NCBI GenBank assembly: GCA_014529385.2
Contig: CM043970.1
Location: 49,779,898-49,843,897, forward strand
From: Adiantum capillus-veneris
Taxonomy: Eukaryota > Streptophyta > Polypodiopsida > Polypodiales > Pteridaceae
Length of the DNA stretch: 64,000 nt
Direction: 5' to 3'
The translations under genes and the position numbers were made by a program. The first letter of the stretch is position 1. Every line of letters starts with the position of its first letter. Positions 45,856 through 60,044 of the stretch are shown one piece after another. Below the pieces are notes generated by a model, which searched no databases, was not told where the DNA came from, and worked only from the letters and a program-made list of their open reading frames with translations.

Positions 45856-45913
45856 GAGCCTTGCGAGGTAGCTTGACAGAGCCCTATCTCTCCCCCTAGC
45901 ACTGTGCTACATG

Positions 45914-46021
<108 letters not shown>

Positions 46022-46706
46022 GGTTGTCATGGAGGTAAAAGGGCGACAGGGTGGGAATAAAGATCTAGACAAAGGAGGCTGCGCTTGAGTGCATGCTACA
46101 GAGGCGAGACCCCACAGGCACTGTAGAGTTCAGGCCTGGCAGAGAATTTGCAATGCATCTAGTAGGCGAGATAGGCGTAGAGGGCAATGGCGCGTAGGTG
46201 GACAGCCACAGATGTGCAGAGCGTAGTGACTTAGAGGGCAAGGCCCATTCTATTGCAATTTTTGAGCTTTAGGCCGAGCCTCGCCCAGGGAATCTCCTCA
46301 CATAAAATTGGTTTTATTTAAAGAACACCCAGTATGAAGCAGAGGTTTTAAAAAGAAAAAATTGGCTATATATCTTAAGGCTTGTGGGAGCATATTCAAG
46401 GGAATTCTTCCAAATGATCTGAATATATATGCAACAACAACTTCTAATGCCGTGGAAAGCAGCTGGGGAACATACTGCCTAGGCATGATTCTAACACCTC
46501 CACTTGAGTATTCAACTTGTCTTGGAGACCTAGATAGTGTGTCTTGGATGGAAGAAAGGTGAATGCTTTCGTGTGCTTATAGTGGCAGGCAGTGACAAAG
46601 CTCAACAAAACAACCATTTTCTTGGCCGCCATCCGCGGCAGCTAGGCATTACCGATGCTGATAAGTTTTTTTTAAAATTTTAAAATTTTTAAATTATTTT
46701 ACTTCA

Positions 46707-47057
46707 ATTTATTTTTGTACCCAAGCATTGTATTAGATCCATAAGGGTTATATGAGATTAACCCCATAGGTCTTTTACCGCCTTTTAATATAACATTTCA
46801 TTTCATTTCGCTATCTCTCTTCCCCCTCCCACTACAAATCCTTACATTGGCAGACCTTGAGGAAGCTTTTTGGCGACTCTGCAATACTCTCTCAGAAAAC
46901 TTCCCACTACCAAGCATCCACGGGAATTGACGACTACGATGATGATTTTCAAGTTTATTTTCATACCCAGACATTGTATTAGATCCACATGGATTGTCTC
47001 ACTTTGTTTTTGTTGGTAATTTTGGCATTTTAAAGACGGTTAATGTAACATTTCATT

Positions 47058-47070
<13 letters not shown>
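46707..47070. repeat. Diverged direct repeat, about 110 bp units
   Basis: CATTGTATTAGATCCA and TAACATTTCATTTCAT occur in the same order at about 46726-46812 and 46973-47062, each run ending at a CT-rich tract. The copies have diverged between these anchors. Confidence 0.65.

Positions 47071-47120
<50 letters not shown>
47061..47120. repeat. (CT)n microsatellite
   Basis: About 60 bp of CT repeat, then a C-rich run. Confidence 0.95.
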
Positions 47121-47122
<2 letters not shown>

Positions 47123-48470
47123 CAACCCCCCGCCACCCCCTATTGTTATGTTTTGGTAATTGCCGTCAATCATGTTATATTTTTGACAATTATGCAATAT
47201 ATAATAATCCACTAATTGCATATAAATAGAAAGAAAAAAATAAATTAGAGAACACGCATCTACCTGGTACTTGCACAACCTAAAAGGTATGGCTCATATA
47301 TAATTTGGACACTAGTGTCATACACTAACCACCCTCAAAATTGAAGCTTATCCCAAGCAACTTTTCTCATTCTCATTGCACATGGTCACTGAGACGAAAG
47401 CAATTTTTCAATGAAACTTTCACCCAGTTAGGTACTTCAAAACTGCCTGAGCACATGTTGCCCTGCAACAACTCATACACTCGATAAGTTTTGGCTATTG
47501 CTATTAGTCAACATGCATTTTCATTTACACCCAGTTAGCTAGCATTATCATCTTTATCTTCAAATTTGGTATGAGCTCTTGATCTATCTGATAAAGAGGA
47601 TGAAAATGGTGACCATGTGGAGTTATAGAACAATAATTTTGCTTCTCATGGGTCCTGTTGTTACATCATATGTCACTCATATTGTTGTTGCATATTACTC
47701 AATAATGTTCCATTACTTTCCTTATGTATCACATCCCCACCAATGTTTTCAATACTCCTTTGCAGAGGACTATGTTTACTGAAGGATATATACCTGTACA
47801 CAAGAATTTGAAGCCAACTACTTTAGGAGACCTGCATTTGACATATCTTAACATTTATACATTGAGTGTGGCCTCACTTTATATGAAGACCGATATCCAC
47901 TTGCCATCCCAATCTTGAAAACCACCATGTAAATTTAGATAAGACCCCTATTATCCGCTCGCCTGTACTTCAAGTTGTCTACTTTCATTATCTTTTCTTG
48001 GCAAACAAACTTTGCATCAATTTTGTCCTTCATAGTGTTTAAAATGTTAATGCATTTGAGGTGCAGTTATTAATGTCTTCCTAAATTTAGCACAAAATTA
48101 TTTTAGTGCTTTGTCTCTGAGAAATAGTTTCGCAGGTAAAGTTAAGTACAATGCTCTCCTATCAGAGAATCTTACGGTATGAAATTTCTTCATACATTTT
48201 GATAATATCCCTCTAGCAAAATTCATTTCAATTACCCCTGGTTAGTAAGCTCTTTCAATGTAATATTACATGGTTAACTTGTGTGATGACTAACCTTAAC
48301 CACTCTCCTTATCATCTGCACTTTGTATTAACCAGCTTCATACATGAGCAACACTCTTTTCATTCTAATGATTTAAATTTTTCCAGTACACTAGTTGAGA
48401 CATTGTACATTGTTATGGCAAGGATCTTATCGGCTAGACTACATTGAACTGGAAACATTTCTCCACATGT

Positions 48471-48715
48471 TAGAGCTCCTACGCCTAAAGAGGGCAGGAT
48501 TCTCCACTCCACACCACGTTATGGATACTTATGGTTATTGACACGTGTATTAGGGTGCCTACACCTCATGAGCTAGGACTCTCTGCTGTACAATAGTGTC
48601 ATGGAAATTTTTGGATGTCGATACATGTGTACTAGAGTGCCTATGCCTAGTAAGACAGGACTCTCCATGGTTACATTATATGTGGAATTGGCCCACCACA
48701 ATTGGTATGGATTGA
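48471..48715. repeat. 81 bp tandem repeat, three copies
   Basis: TAG(A/G)G(C/T)(T/G)CCT(A/C/T)CGCCT-type starts at 48471, 48551 and 48633 (periods 80 and 82), each followed by A(G/C)GA(C/T)TCTCC(A/T). Confidence 0.8.
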
Positions 48716-49027
48716 TATGAAAGGATATGATGAGTTAGTATGGAAAGCTGGAAGGGTGATCGATGGTGGTCTATTTGGAACAACATTTTTGAACAATGTT
48801 GCATCTACACCTCCGCACATTTACTTCATGCACTCCCATCACACAATGCACATGTTACACATTTTTGAACTTTTAAATTGCTTCCTACTAATCATTGCTA
48901 CTCTTTTGGTTTTTGGTTACTCATTGTGTTATGCAAGCATGTACCCAACATCTTCTACCTCGTACTCAACTCCACCATTTATAAACCTTGCACAACTGAG
49001 GGCAGTTGCTTTTCCAATCCCGGAGTA

Positions 49028-49438
49028 TGTTATGAATAAGGGACATGTACATTTATTACTCAAGTGCTCATTAGGTGCTATGGTCATTTGTGCCAACTGG
49101 CCAATGTGTATTAATTTTGAGCATTGAAGAATCTATAAATAACATACGTGCAAGAGGAAAATGCTCACTCTTGCACCGGGGAAGATTGTACCTAGTGATT
49201 GTGTGTTTCTTCCCTCCCCTCCTCTCTTCTCTCTTGCCATGCCGGTGTGGCACTCCGCTCTAGGAGGCACATTTGCACGTGCTTTTCTGCTCTCTCACGT
49301 GCTCTATATATCTCTATTGGTGTACGACTTCTATTCTATGCTCATGGTATTTTCTTGGTATGTAGATTAGTCTATTTTATGGGTTGCAGTATTTGTCTTT
49401 GGTATTTTGTAGGGTCTTCCATGAATTTGTTTGTAGCA
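49028..49438 (+). mobile_element. 5' LTR of the copia element
   Basis: 411 bp, TGTT...AGCA, homologous to 43323-43736. The expected tRNA-iMet site is not present after it (GTCAACAGATTG instead), so the primer site has decayed or been lost. Confidence 0.75.
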
Positions 49439-49539
49439 GTCAACAGATTGTAATTACATGGGGTAATCGACTATTTTTTGCAAGCTGCTCAAAGACCGTG
49501 TGAAGGGTTGGAAACTTGTCATCCAACAACGATGGGATT

Positions 49540-50480
49540 AACCAGGTTGTTAGTGAGAAGCTAAACAAGAACAACTTCTATGCTTGGAAGTTTTGAATGA
49601 CCAATTTCCTTATGGGCAAAGGTTATTGGGACTACATTGATGGAGAGAATGAGATAGCATCCCCATTGCCATAGGAAGGTGCGAGTGCTGCACACATTAA
49701 GACATTTAAAGATTGGAACTAGGGATCTTGAAAGGTCATGTATTGGCTTTTTGTCAGTGTACATGACACTATGATTGGGCACATACAGGATACTCAATCT
49801 CCTAAGGAGGATTGGGACACTTTGTTGTCATCAGATGTGACCAACACAAAGGCAAGGAAGCTGCAGTTGAAGACTGAGCTGAATACTGTGTAGAAGAAAA
49901 ATCTATCCATCAATGACTATTTGCTAAAGATAAAGAACATATTTGAGTCACTTGCATCAATTGGTGTTACAATCGATGATGATGATAAAGTAAAAGTCTG
50001 TCTGCGAGGTTTGGGTCCTAAGTGCAAACAGTTTAAAACTTGCATCCATCTTTGAGAGAACATACCCTTGTTTATAGATTTTGTGTCCTTATTGATTGTG
50101 GAAGAGAAGGAACTTGAGGAAGACTCCTCTACACAGGGAGAAAACAATTTTGAATAGGTCCTTTTTAGCATTAGAGGAAGAGGAAGAGGAAGAGGATGTT
50201 GTATAGGTCATGGACGAGACCGAGAAAGAGGCAACCACCAAGCACAATAGTAGAACAAAAATTATAGTCAGAACATAGGTGGTGGTCGAGGAAACTTTTG
50301 AGGCAAGGGGAGTCCAAGAGGTCATGGAAATGTGCAGTACAATATGTAGGTCAACACAGAAACGTAGCATGTTGGGGCTATGGAAGACATGATCACTTTG
50401 AGAGTGACTATTTAGACAAGAGGTAGCAAAACAATTATGCAATCACTAGCAAGAATGTAGATGAGCCTGAGAGGCTATTT
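49540..50480 (+). pseudogene. Copia gag, decayed
   Basis: Copia (UBN2-type) gag with many stops: KNNFYAWKF, FLMGKGYWDYIDG, then LSINDYLLKIKNIFESLASIG and CLRGLGPKCKQFKT, then an Arg/Gly-rich stretch (RGRGRGRG) where the zinc knuckle has eroded. Confidence 0.85.
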
Positions 50481-51770
50481 GTGGTGCAACACATGTTGAA
50501 TACTATGTCTGAAAATGTGGCAAAATCCATTCATAATGTTTGGTATGTGGATTCTGGTGTATCAAATCACATGAACAACCATTGTGAATGGTTTAAGGAA
50601 ATGCAGACTTTACAAAGTCTTAGTCATGTAGAAACTGGGGATGATACTGCACATCCTATTATGCATACATAAAATGTACCATTGTCTATGACAGATGGTA
50701 AAGTGAAGTACCTGGCTGATGTACTACGTGTACCCAACATTACAAAGAACCTGGTTTCTGTTGGAAAAATGGTTGAGCAGGGTTTACAGGTCATGTTTAA
50801 CTCTGATGGTCTCTTTGTCAAAGAGCATAAGAAGGATGGAAGGCTAGTTGCACAATGAAAGAAAGTGGATATAATATTTACTTTGGATGCAAATGTGTTC
50901 GAAGTGAATGCTGCCATGTTTTCATGAGGTGCAGGTGTTGTTCCAGCTATAGTGATTTTGCACAAACATATTGGTCATGTAAATTTGCAGAGGTTGAAAA
51001 TGATGTAGACTAAAGAGATGGTTACAAGTTTATGTACGTTTTGAGTTACTGAAATGCAGAAAGTATGTGAATCTTGTAAATTTGGAAAGTAGGAAAAATC
51101 ATCCTTTCTTCATGATAAGCATGTAAGTAGGAATGCATTGGATTTAGTGCATACAGATGTATGGGATCTGGAAAAGACTGCATCTATGGGTGGATGTAGA
51201 TACTATGTGAGTTTCATTGACGACCATACGAGGAAGGTATGGGTCTACTTCATGAAGCAAAAAAGTGAGGTGTTTCTGCATTTTCAGAATTTCAAACTTA
51301 TGGTTGAAAAACAAATTAGGAAACATGTAAAGTGCCTGAGGTCAAATGGAGGGGGAGAATACTTTTCCAATGAATTCAATGGCTTTCTAAAAAAGCATGG
51401 AATTCAGAGGCAATTTTCATGCAAGTATACTCTGCAAAAAAATGGTGTTGCTGAGCGAAAGAACATGCACATTGAAGAAGTGGCTAGAGCGTTGATGAAT
51501 GAGAAGAACATGCCTCATTGTTATTGGGATGAGGCTATTGCTACAAGTGTCTACATTATGAACAAGACTCCTACTGCTGTAGTACATGATATGACGCCTG
51601 AAGAAAAGTTCAATGGTGAAAAACCAGATGTATCAGATTTTAAAGTGTTCGAATGTATTGTGGATGTGCATGTTTCGAATGTGTTCGAATGTATGTGGAT
51701 TTTAAAGTGTTCGAATGTATTGTGGATGTGCATGTTTCGGATGAGCTAAGTAGTAAGCTTGATCCAAAAG
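50481..51770 (+). pseudogene. Copia protease and integrase, decayed
   Basis: Protease: WYVDSGVSNHM near 50541. A GAG-pre-integrase stretch (HIGHVNLQRLKMM, VCESCKFGK) follows with stops. Integrase core is open at 51138-51749: DLVHTDVWDL, FIDDHTRKVWVYF, RSNGGGEYFSNEF and NGVAERKNMHI. A 42 bp segment is repeated near its end (51636 and 51698). Confidence 0.9.
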
Positions 51771-53022
51771 GAAAAAAAGTGTGTGTTGGTCGGCTATTTC
51801 CTTGAGCAGAAAGGGACAAGTGTTACAATCCTATCATGGGTAAAGTGAGGGTGAGCAAGGATGTCGTTTTTGATGAAATGGCAAGTTGGTATGCTGATGT
51901 AAAAGATGATTTGGGGGTTGATGTAAGAGAGAATGTGGCTATAGAAAATACAACTACGTAGTCACAAGTTTTGAGTGGGCCACAAGGGTCCTCTAGTGCA
52001 AGTCATGGTGAGAATCCATGGAGTGGCAGGTGAAAGAGTGAATCCTATGAACTCTTCAAATGTATCAAGGAAAGGAAAGGAAGAAATTGATAATGCCCCT
52101 AAGTTGCCAAATTTGAGTGTTGGTTATGATGATGGCAATAACAATGGTTCTGAGCAAATTTTGGATGAGGAGTTTGGCATACCCTCTGTGAAGACTCCAA
52201 GTGCAAGAAGAATGCAAGCAGGGAATAGGCCACCTAAAAGTGATCTTGGACCACACAGGTCAGAAAGAGCAAGAAATTTTGTGCAGAGATTGACATGATA
52301 ATTATATGGCTCATCATTGTGAATTTATGGTGAAGATTACAGAGGAAGTAGAACCCACATGTTTTGAGGATGCTTTCAAGGATGAAAAATGGTGGCAAGC
52401 TATGGATGAAGAGATGGCTGCACTTGATGCAAATGGAACATGGGAATTGGTGCCATTACCAAAGGAAAAGAAGGTAATTGGATGTGAGTGGGTTTACAAA
52501 ATAAAGAATGATGCTGATGGAAGTGTGAGCAGGTACAAGGCAAGACTTGTGGCCAAAGTTTATGCATAAACTTATGGGATTGATTATGAGGAGACATTCA
52601 TTCTCGTAGCTAAGATGGCTACCATTTGTGTGTTTATTGCAGTGGATGCCACATTAAAATGGGTGTTAAAACAAATGGATGTAAAAAATTAATTTTTGAA
52701 TGGAGACTTGGAGGAAACTGTGTATATGGAGCAGCCACAAGGTTATGCAAATATGAGGCTACATGACCTTGTATGCAAGTTAAAAGAAAGCATTGTATGG
52801 GCTGAAGCAAGCACCTAGAGCTTGGTATGAGAGGATTGTGGCATTCCTAATTTCATTGGGCTTTGAGATGTTTGATGCAGACCATTCATTGTATCTACGG
52901 AAGAATGAGACAAGAATTGTGGTTTTATGCATCTATGTGGATGATTTAGTTGTTGGAGGTGATAACGTGGATGAAGTAGAGAACGTGTAGGCTCTACTTA
53001 TGAAGGAGTTTGACATGAAAGG
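51771..53022 (+). pseudogene. Copia reverse transcriptase, 5' part
   Basis: WWQAMDEEMAALDANGTWELV, VIGCEWVYKIKNDADGSV and RYKARLVAK (52306-52569), a stop, then GIDYEETF, FLNGDLEETVYMEQPQG, a frameshift, MYGLKQAPRAWYERI and the active-site region CIYVDDLVVGG near 52930. It is interrupted at 53022 by a solo LTR. Confidence 0.9.
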
Positions 53023-53878
<856 letters not shown>

Positions 53879-53883
53879 AAAGG

Positions 53884-54686
53884 CTTGGGAGACTTGCGGT
53901 ATTTCTTGGGCATTGAAATTATTTGCACAGAAGAAGGTGTATGGCTGTCACAAAGGAAATATGCTTTGGATACGTTGAAAAAGTATGGCATGGCTGATTG
54001 TAAACCAATTGCAATGCCTTTATATCAAAATTTGAAGCTGCGTAATGAAGCAAGTAAAGTGCTATAATGCTACCATGTATATAAAGATTGTGGGTAGCTT
54101 GACCTACTTGACTATCTCACATCCAGACTTGAGCTACACAGTTAGATTGGTGAGTCAATTTATACAGTCTCTCAAAAAATCACACTTGGATGCAGTCAGG
54201 TACACTTTGCACTATGTGAGTGCTACTTTGGATTATGCACTCTTTTATAGGGATACTGTGGAGCTGCAGCTCTATGGCTACATAGTTGTGGACTGGGATG
54301 GTAGTACATACGATTTTAGGTCTACCAATAGATTCATGTACTCACTTGCGAGTGTTGCTATCACATGGAGTAGCAAGAAGCAGCCTACTATTGCACTTTC
54401 AAGTACAAAGGCAGAGTAAAGGGGTGCTATAGTGGTGGCATGTGAGGTAGCATGGCTAGAATTGCTACTTCACAACTTTGAAGTACAGGTAGAAAGGATA
54501 GTTTTCATCTATTATGAAAACCTTAGCAGCATAGATTTTGCACAAAAACGAGTGTTTCATGCTAGGACAAAGCACATTGAGGTGCACTACCACTTCATAA
54601 GAGAGAGGGTCTTAGCAGGCGACATCAACCTGGAGTACGTGGCGACAGATGAGCAGGTTGCAGATATCTTCACGAAGACCCTTTGA
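53884..54686 (+). pseudogene. Copia reverse transcriptase 3' part and RNase H
   Basis: Resumes with LGDLRYFLGIEI, WLSQRKYALDTLKKYGM, then RNase H: SLTYLTISHPDLSY after a frameshift, WSSKKQPTIALSSTKAE, HIEVHYHFIRERV and ADIFTKTL. Stops at 54065 and 54418 break it. Confidence 0.9.
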
Positions 54687-54744
54687 CCGGCAAAGATATG
54701 GTGGTTTCAAGCAATTCTTGGCATACAAAGATGGTGTTGAGCTT

Positions 54745-54753
54745 GAGGGGGAG
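54745..54753 (+). promoter_or_regulatory. Copia polypurine tract
   Basis: GAGGGGGAG followed by TGTTGAGATG, the expected LTR start. The sequence after it does not match the 5' LTR at 49028. Confidence 0.6.
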
Positions 54754-54839
54754 TGTTGAGATGTCAAGCTCAACATGTACGACTCCTAGATTACTACCAC
54801 CAATAGTCATAATCACTGGCGCGCCTTGGTGGATACACA

Positions 54840-55400
54840 TATCTTCCTAGTGCTTTCCTTTCTATAGTTGAATACCCTTGTTCTGTTGTACTAAATCCAT
54901 GACTAAAAAAACATAGTAGATTATCCATTTTTCCATCAGGTTGTGCCAAAATAACTCCTATCACCATACTCGAGGCATCTACAGGAACATGAAAAATAAC
55001 CTTTTAGTTTGGTTGGTGAGGGATCTGGTTTATACTAGTGGCATCTTTTAGAGATTGGAAACTAGCTTCACGCTCTCGAGTAGGGTCCAAATAACCCCTT
55101 GTACATTGATTTCTATCAAAGGGTTATTTTTATGTTTGCAACAAAATCCATTCCATTATATGAATTGACCCAAGAAGAATGAACTCAATTAAGATACATT
55201 CATTGGTGCTCTAGCTTGCTGGACTCTTTTGATCTTATCTTCAACCATCTCTATGCCATATCTAGACACAATATATCCCAATAGCTATCCCTTCTAGACC
55301 ATGAGTATTGACTTAAAGGGATTTTGACAGATCCTCTTCACTCTATATCTCTAACCCTCCCTTTAGTAAACTATTGATTTCTTTTTTGCTTTGTTTCTTT
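54840..55400 (-). pseudogene. Ty3/gypsy RT-RNase H remnant
   Basis: Minus strand, several frames: LGYIVSRYGIEMVEDKI and VQQARAPMN (RT thumb), then the RNase H words VDASSMVIGVILAQPDGK and GYSTIERKALG. It ends against the copia 3' end, which explains why the copia 3' LTR is missing. Confidence 0.75.
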
Positions 55401-58400
55401 GGATTTGCTCAAAAAGTTGTCAATTTCAATGGTTTTCTAGTGAGTGTCTCGGACACAGTCATCTTCTCTCACAAGCATGAGATATTGCCTTTCCGTCATC
55501 AATCTTGGCATTGGCTTCTCGGATTTATTTTGTTGTTTTATTGCTCGTCTCATTTGATATCTCTTTTGTCTCCTCAATTATTGGTTAGAAAACTCGTAGA
55601 AGATTGACTCATCTTGTTTGGACACATTTTTGTTTTTTGAAGCACTGGAGAGCTCGTTTTCAGCCTCGTTCCCGAAGTCATCACTCCATGAATCGTGGAA
55701 TTCATCCTCGTCATTGTCACTAAGATCTCGTACAAAAACTTTGTTCTATGTAACCATGAGAGCCCAGGGTTGCTGTTGCTCTAACGGTTTCAATGGTATC
55801 CAATGTTGCACACCTCTGGGTCAACACATTTAAGATCAATATATTCCTAGGCAAAAACATCTCAATACTTTTGAAATAGTTTCTTGTTTTTTTTTTTTGG
55901 TTTCAAATTTTTATTCATCTTTACAACCTTAGCATTTGATTCTCAACCTTATTTCCACTCCTCTAGTCCTTGATCAGCTGGTAATAACAAATTTGGATAT
56001 CCACCCCCCTTTCTCAATCACTCAACTTCTCTTTTTGTGCATATTCCTTTGCATACTCATTACAATGAGTATCTATATTAGCTAAATCTTTCTCTTGATT
56101 AGAGGGTACCTTATCCCACTTAGGTGCATGTGCATTATGTTGCTTGTTTCCAATATCCTCTTCCTCTGGTCTGGTTCTTTAAGTAGTTTGGTTTTCATGC
56201 TCTCCTAAAGGCCCACCATTTAGATTCACACCTCTTTCCTTTGAATTTGATTCTCTAAAGTTGTCCGGATACTCCTCTTTTTTGTTTCTTTATTGATCTA
56301 GAATAACTTCATTTAGGTCTATCTCAACTATGGGAAATATGTTCATTGATGCCAAATTCCTTTTGATCTTATTGGTCCCATACTTTCTGCATAATGCCTC
56401 TAAATGGATTTATCTTCTCTAACTTCTAGTATTGTTTATTTTATTCTCAAATATTTTATTGGACCTTTGTATTGTTAGTCTTTAGCTTGCATAATCGTGT
56501 ATGGCTCCTACACTCTTCTAAGACTTTTATTTCTAAGAGCATGTTGTATGCCCCTTGGATCTAGGACCAGAAAAATGGTTTTAAACTTCTCTGCTCCTAC
56601 TCAAATATGAAGGTTGTCAATCAGACCACTAGCCTGGACAATCCTCTAGTTTTTCATTCTTATTCTAAAAGGAGTAAGCTTCATCTCTTGAATCCATAAT
56701 CTTTGTCTGACATGCTTCCCCAAATTGTGGAATCTCACACCACCATCCAATATCACCCTTGACAATTGGAATGAGCTAGTCAATTTTGATAGTTATTCCC
56801 AATTGGAGTGTTTTGATCAAATCAAAGCAAGAAATAAAACTTCCTATAAAGACTTCAAATAGACAACCAAACAATGATTAAAGTGAAAATAGAAGCAAGA
56901 GAATGAGACTAGAAGTGGAATGTACTCAGATGATGAGAGTACAATTGATATCAAGTACGACCATGAGAGCCAAGTAATGCTAAGAAAAAATGCCAAAAGA
57001 GTACAAGAGGAGAACTAGACTCCAAGGTCACAGCTACAATAACAATAGCTGCAAAATGAGTAATGGGCCCTCTTTATAGATATCGGATTGTCTCAAGGTG
57101 ACTAAGCACTATATAATTATTGTGGTAGTTGGACTTAGTAATTAAGAGTTCCTATTAATACTCTAATTCTTGACTAGGGTTTGTCCCCATTGTCTACATT
57201 TCTTTTTCCCCTTTCTTTGAATTTTGGAATGTTTCCAAAATTTCAAGTATGCTACTGAAAATGACTGATATCCTCATAAAACTGGTTTGAATCCCCCCCC
57301 CCCCTTGCGAAGTCTATGCTTGTGTAGTGTCTTCCATATCCGGACACGCTATGGGGTCATCTAGAGGGTTCTTCTTTGTAGACTTCAAACTACCTATGGT
57401 TGAACCTGGATGACCAATGCCAATATTCTCCTTTGAATAAGCCAAAAAAGAGCTTCCAACTCCATTTTGTCCCTGTAATTAGTCATAATCTCCATTTTGG
57501 TGTCAGAGCATTCCAGGTCTTTGTATTAAACTGATCCTGTATGGATCCATCTCTCTTGTAATGGTTAATTTTTCTTGATGCGTGCCTCAAACAATAGCTG
57601 GATCATTTCCCTGAATTATTGCTCTTATGAAGCTTTATTTTTCATTTCCTTTTGGGAATCTTTGAAGCTTCCATAGAGAGTTGAAGTAGTTCATTAGTTA
57701 ATGGAATTAGTTGTCCAATTTGGTCCACCATTGATTCATCATTGCATGAAAATTATGGAGGTCCTCCTTTGACTCAGACATAGTAGATTTTTGTTTAGTG
57801 TCATTGAAGGAATTCTTCAAGGCTACCCACATGGACTTTCTAATAACATTTGAACTTTTTGATCCAATACCTTTTTTGTTTGACCAGCATAGATTTGATT
57901 TCAATTCTAATATCCTTCATACAACTATAAGCCGCTCGATCACCCAACAATATTTATAGTTGAAGTGCCCAACTCTAAAGATTAACAGTTGAGAATTGAC
58001 TACCATAGCATCATCTGTAATCAAATACTCTGATGCTTGCTCAAGTAACTGAATGGTGCTAGGATGAGGAGGTAACTGGTAAGTATTATGCTCATGACAA
58101 GTGATTATCTACCATTGTTGTACCATCCTTCTGGCCCATACATGAAGCATCTAAAAGTGTTCTAAATATAAGTAATTTTTTTTATCATGCAACTACTCTT
58201 GGAATTGAGTAACCTTTTTCTTCCTTAGGTGCTTGTTTAGACTCAACAATGTAGAGTGATCCAAATTAGTATCTAAATCTAAATCTATCAAAATACCTTT
58301 TCCTTTTGCTAACCTTTGAACCTCTTGAGCACTCTGTTGCCTTGTGGACTCTTGCTGATTCTACTACCGGGTCTAATCAAATTGGGTCTAATCCTCCTTT

Positions 58401-58706
58401 GATATGTAGGTATACCACCCTTCCCATTTATGCCTTGTTTATTTTTGGTCTGTTAACCACCCAATTTTTTTTGAACGAGGTGATGAAGGAGAAGGTGTAC
58501 TATCATCATCATTGTCATAATTCCCCTTGCGTTTTTTGGGAACTACACCATCCTCCTCATGCTCTTTGTCTTTATCATCCTCATGTTGGGTGTGCAAGTA
58601 ATCCATCAATGCTTGATTGACAAAGGTGGTTGTATAATCCTCAGACTTTGCATCTAGATCAAACTTAATGGATCCAACTAAATTTTGAAAATCTTTTAAA
58701 TTTTAA
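55401..58706 (-). other. Unidentified minus-strand coding remnant
   Basis: Stretches on the minus strand read as protein with frequent breaks: 57707-57904 (MWVALKNSF, NFHAMMNQWW) and near 58500-58620 an acidic then Lys/Arg segment (EDDKDKEHEEDG, PKKRKGNYDNDDD) with nuclear-signal character. No family was recognised. It may be the gag region of the gypsy remnant downstream (inference). A run of 12 C lies at 57293-57304. Confidence 0.3.
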
Positions 58707-60044
58707 CACTAGAATGGTAACCTAACAGGACATAAAAGTGTCCTTTCAGTGGTTTTGGGAAAAAATTCCAAAACCATGGTAGATCCACTCATTTTGAAAA
58801 ATCCTTTCATGAGCTTATAGTTCAATAAATACTACATATGGAAAAAATGAGAAACTTGTAATTTTTCTCATCCCTTGGTCACTACAAGCCTCCAAAGTTG
58901 ATGAACCAGTGCATTTTGCCCAAAACAACAATTTCTTACAATTGATTGCATATAAATAAGAGTGGAGATTTTTGTAGGACATGAGATAAAATGCCTCGTT
59001 AACTTCAATGGGTTGGTGACCAAAACATATGGTTGCTTTTACCTCACTAATTTGTTTTTGGGAAAAAAAATAGGTACAAAAAAGTTGCATTTTTGCCATC
59101 CTACGGACCTATCATCAAAGTTTCTATAGTCACGCTCAATACAGATACTATATACATGTTTTCTTAGTTCCCTTTGGGCCTCTGGATTCAAAAGGAGCCA
59201 TGGAGCATGTCAAAAGGATAATGGATCTCTTACAATTGGAACCTTGGGGGCAATGATAAAGTGCTAAATACAGCAAACATGAAAAAACTGGGTTTAGCAT
59301 TATGACCTCTAGAAACCCATAGAAACTACTCAATATCTAGCCAAGTTTGTAGTCTATGATTAGATATGGTTACTACCTACAAAATACACACAATTGGCCT
59401 AAGAAACTAGCAATATTGAGAAAGTTATATTTGCTACTCTAAAATGTATCGTATTCTTCAGCAATCAAAAAACTCAACCATCATCATATACTATGCTATA
59501 TAGCATATTAGGTCCCCCAAAACTCAAGGAAGATTAGCTTTATGTTATACATTACACTTACACAATCAAAATTGAATTTGGATATCAAGAAAGCCACCAA
59601 AAAAATCGTAAAAGTGCTAATTTTTGCCAAAAAACAGGATTATGCAATTCTTGTAAATTGGTCATAACTTTCAATTTTAACACTTAGCTCTCCCTACAAG
59701 CATCAAAACATGTTGAGAACTATGAAGGCCTAACCTCTAGCCATCTAAACCTCACAAACATGAAGTTTAGAGTGGTATAGTTGCCAAAAATTGAAAAAAA
59801 GCCAAAAGGAGGACTTGTTTTTTCACACAGTTTAGGTTAAAAAATGTTGTGCAAGAGTAAGGTTAATGTGAGATTGATACTAAAAAAAAAATGCTAAGTT
59901 TTTTTCAGCTCACAAGGAAACTTTGTGGATATATAGCACCTAGAAGTTCATTTTCATACTCTTCAAATAATTCAAGCAAAATGGTCACTTAACAGGACAC
60001 AAAAGTGTCCAAGGACATAAAAGTGTCCTTTTACCATTCTAGTG
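58707..60044. mobile_element. Non-autonomous CACTA element, 1.34 kb
   Basis: Starts CACTAGAATGGTAA and ends TTACCATTCTAGTG: a perfect 14 bp terminal inverted repeat with the CACTA terminus. Subterminal words GGACA(C/T)AAAAGTGTCC occur at 58727, 59994 and 60013, as expected of transposase-binding sites. The AT-rich interior codes for nothing. A 3 bp TSD is not evident (TAA on the left, TTT on the right). Confidence 0.85.

Noticed and set aside
54754-54835. 3' LTR of the copia element beginning TGTTGAGATG
   Set aside because: It does not match the 5' LTR at 49028-49438, and the gypsy remnant starts within about 90 bp, so no LTR can be supported.
58306-58620. 104-codon plus-strand frame
   Set aside because: The opposite strand reads as a more protein-like, charged sequence; the plus frame has no recognisable motif.
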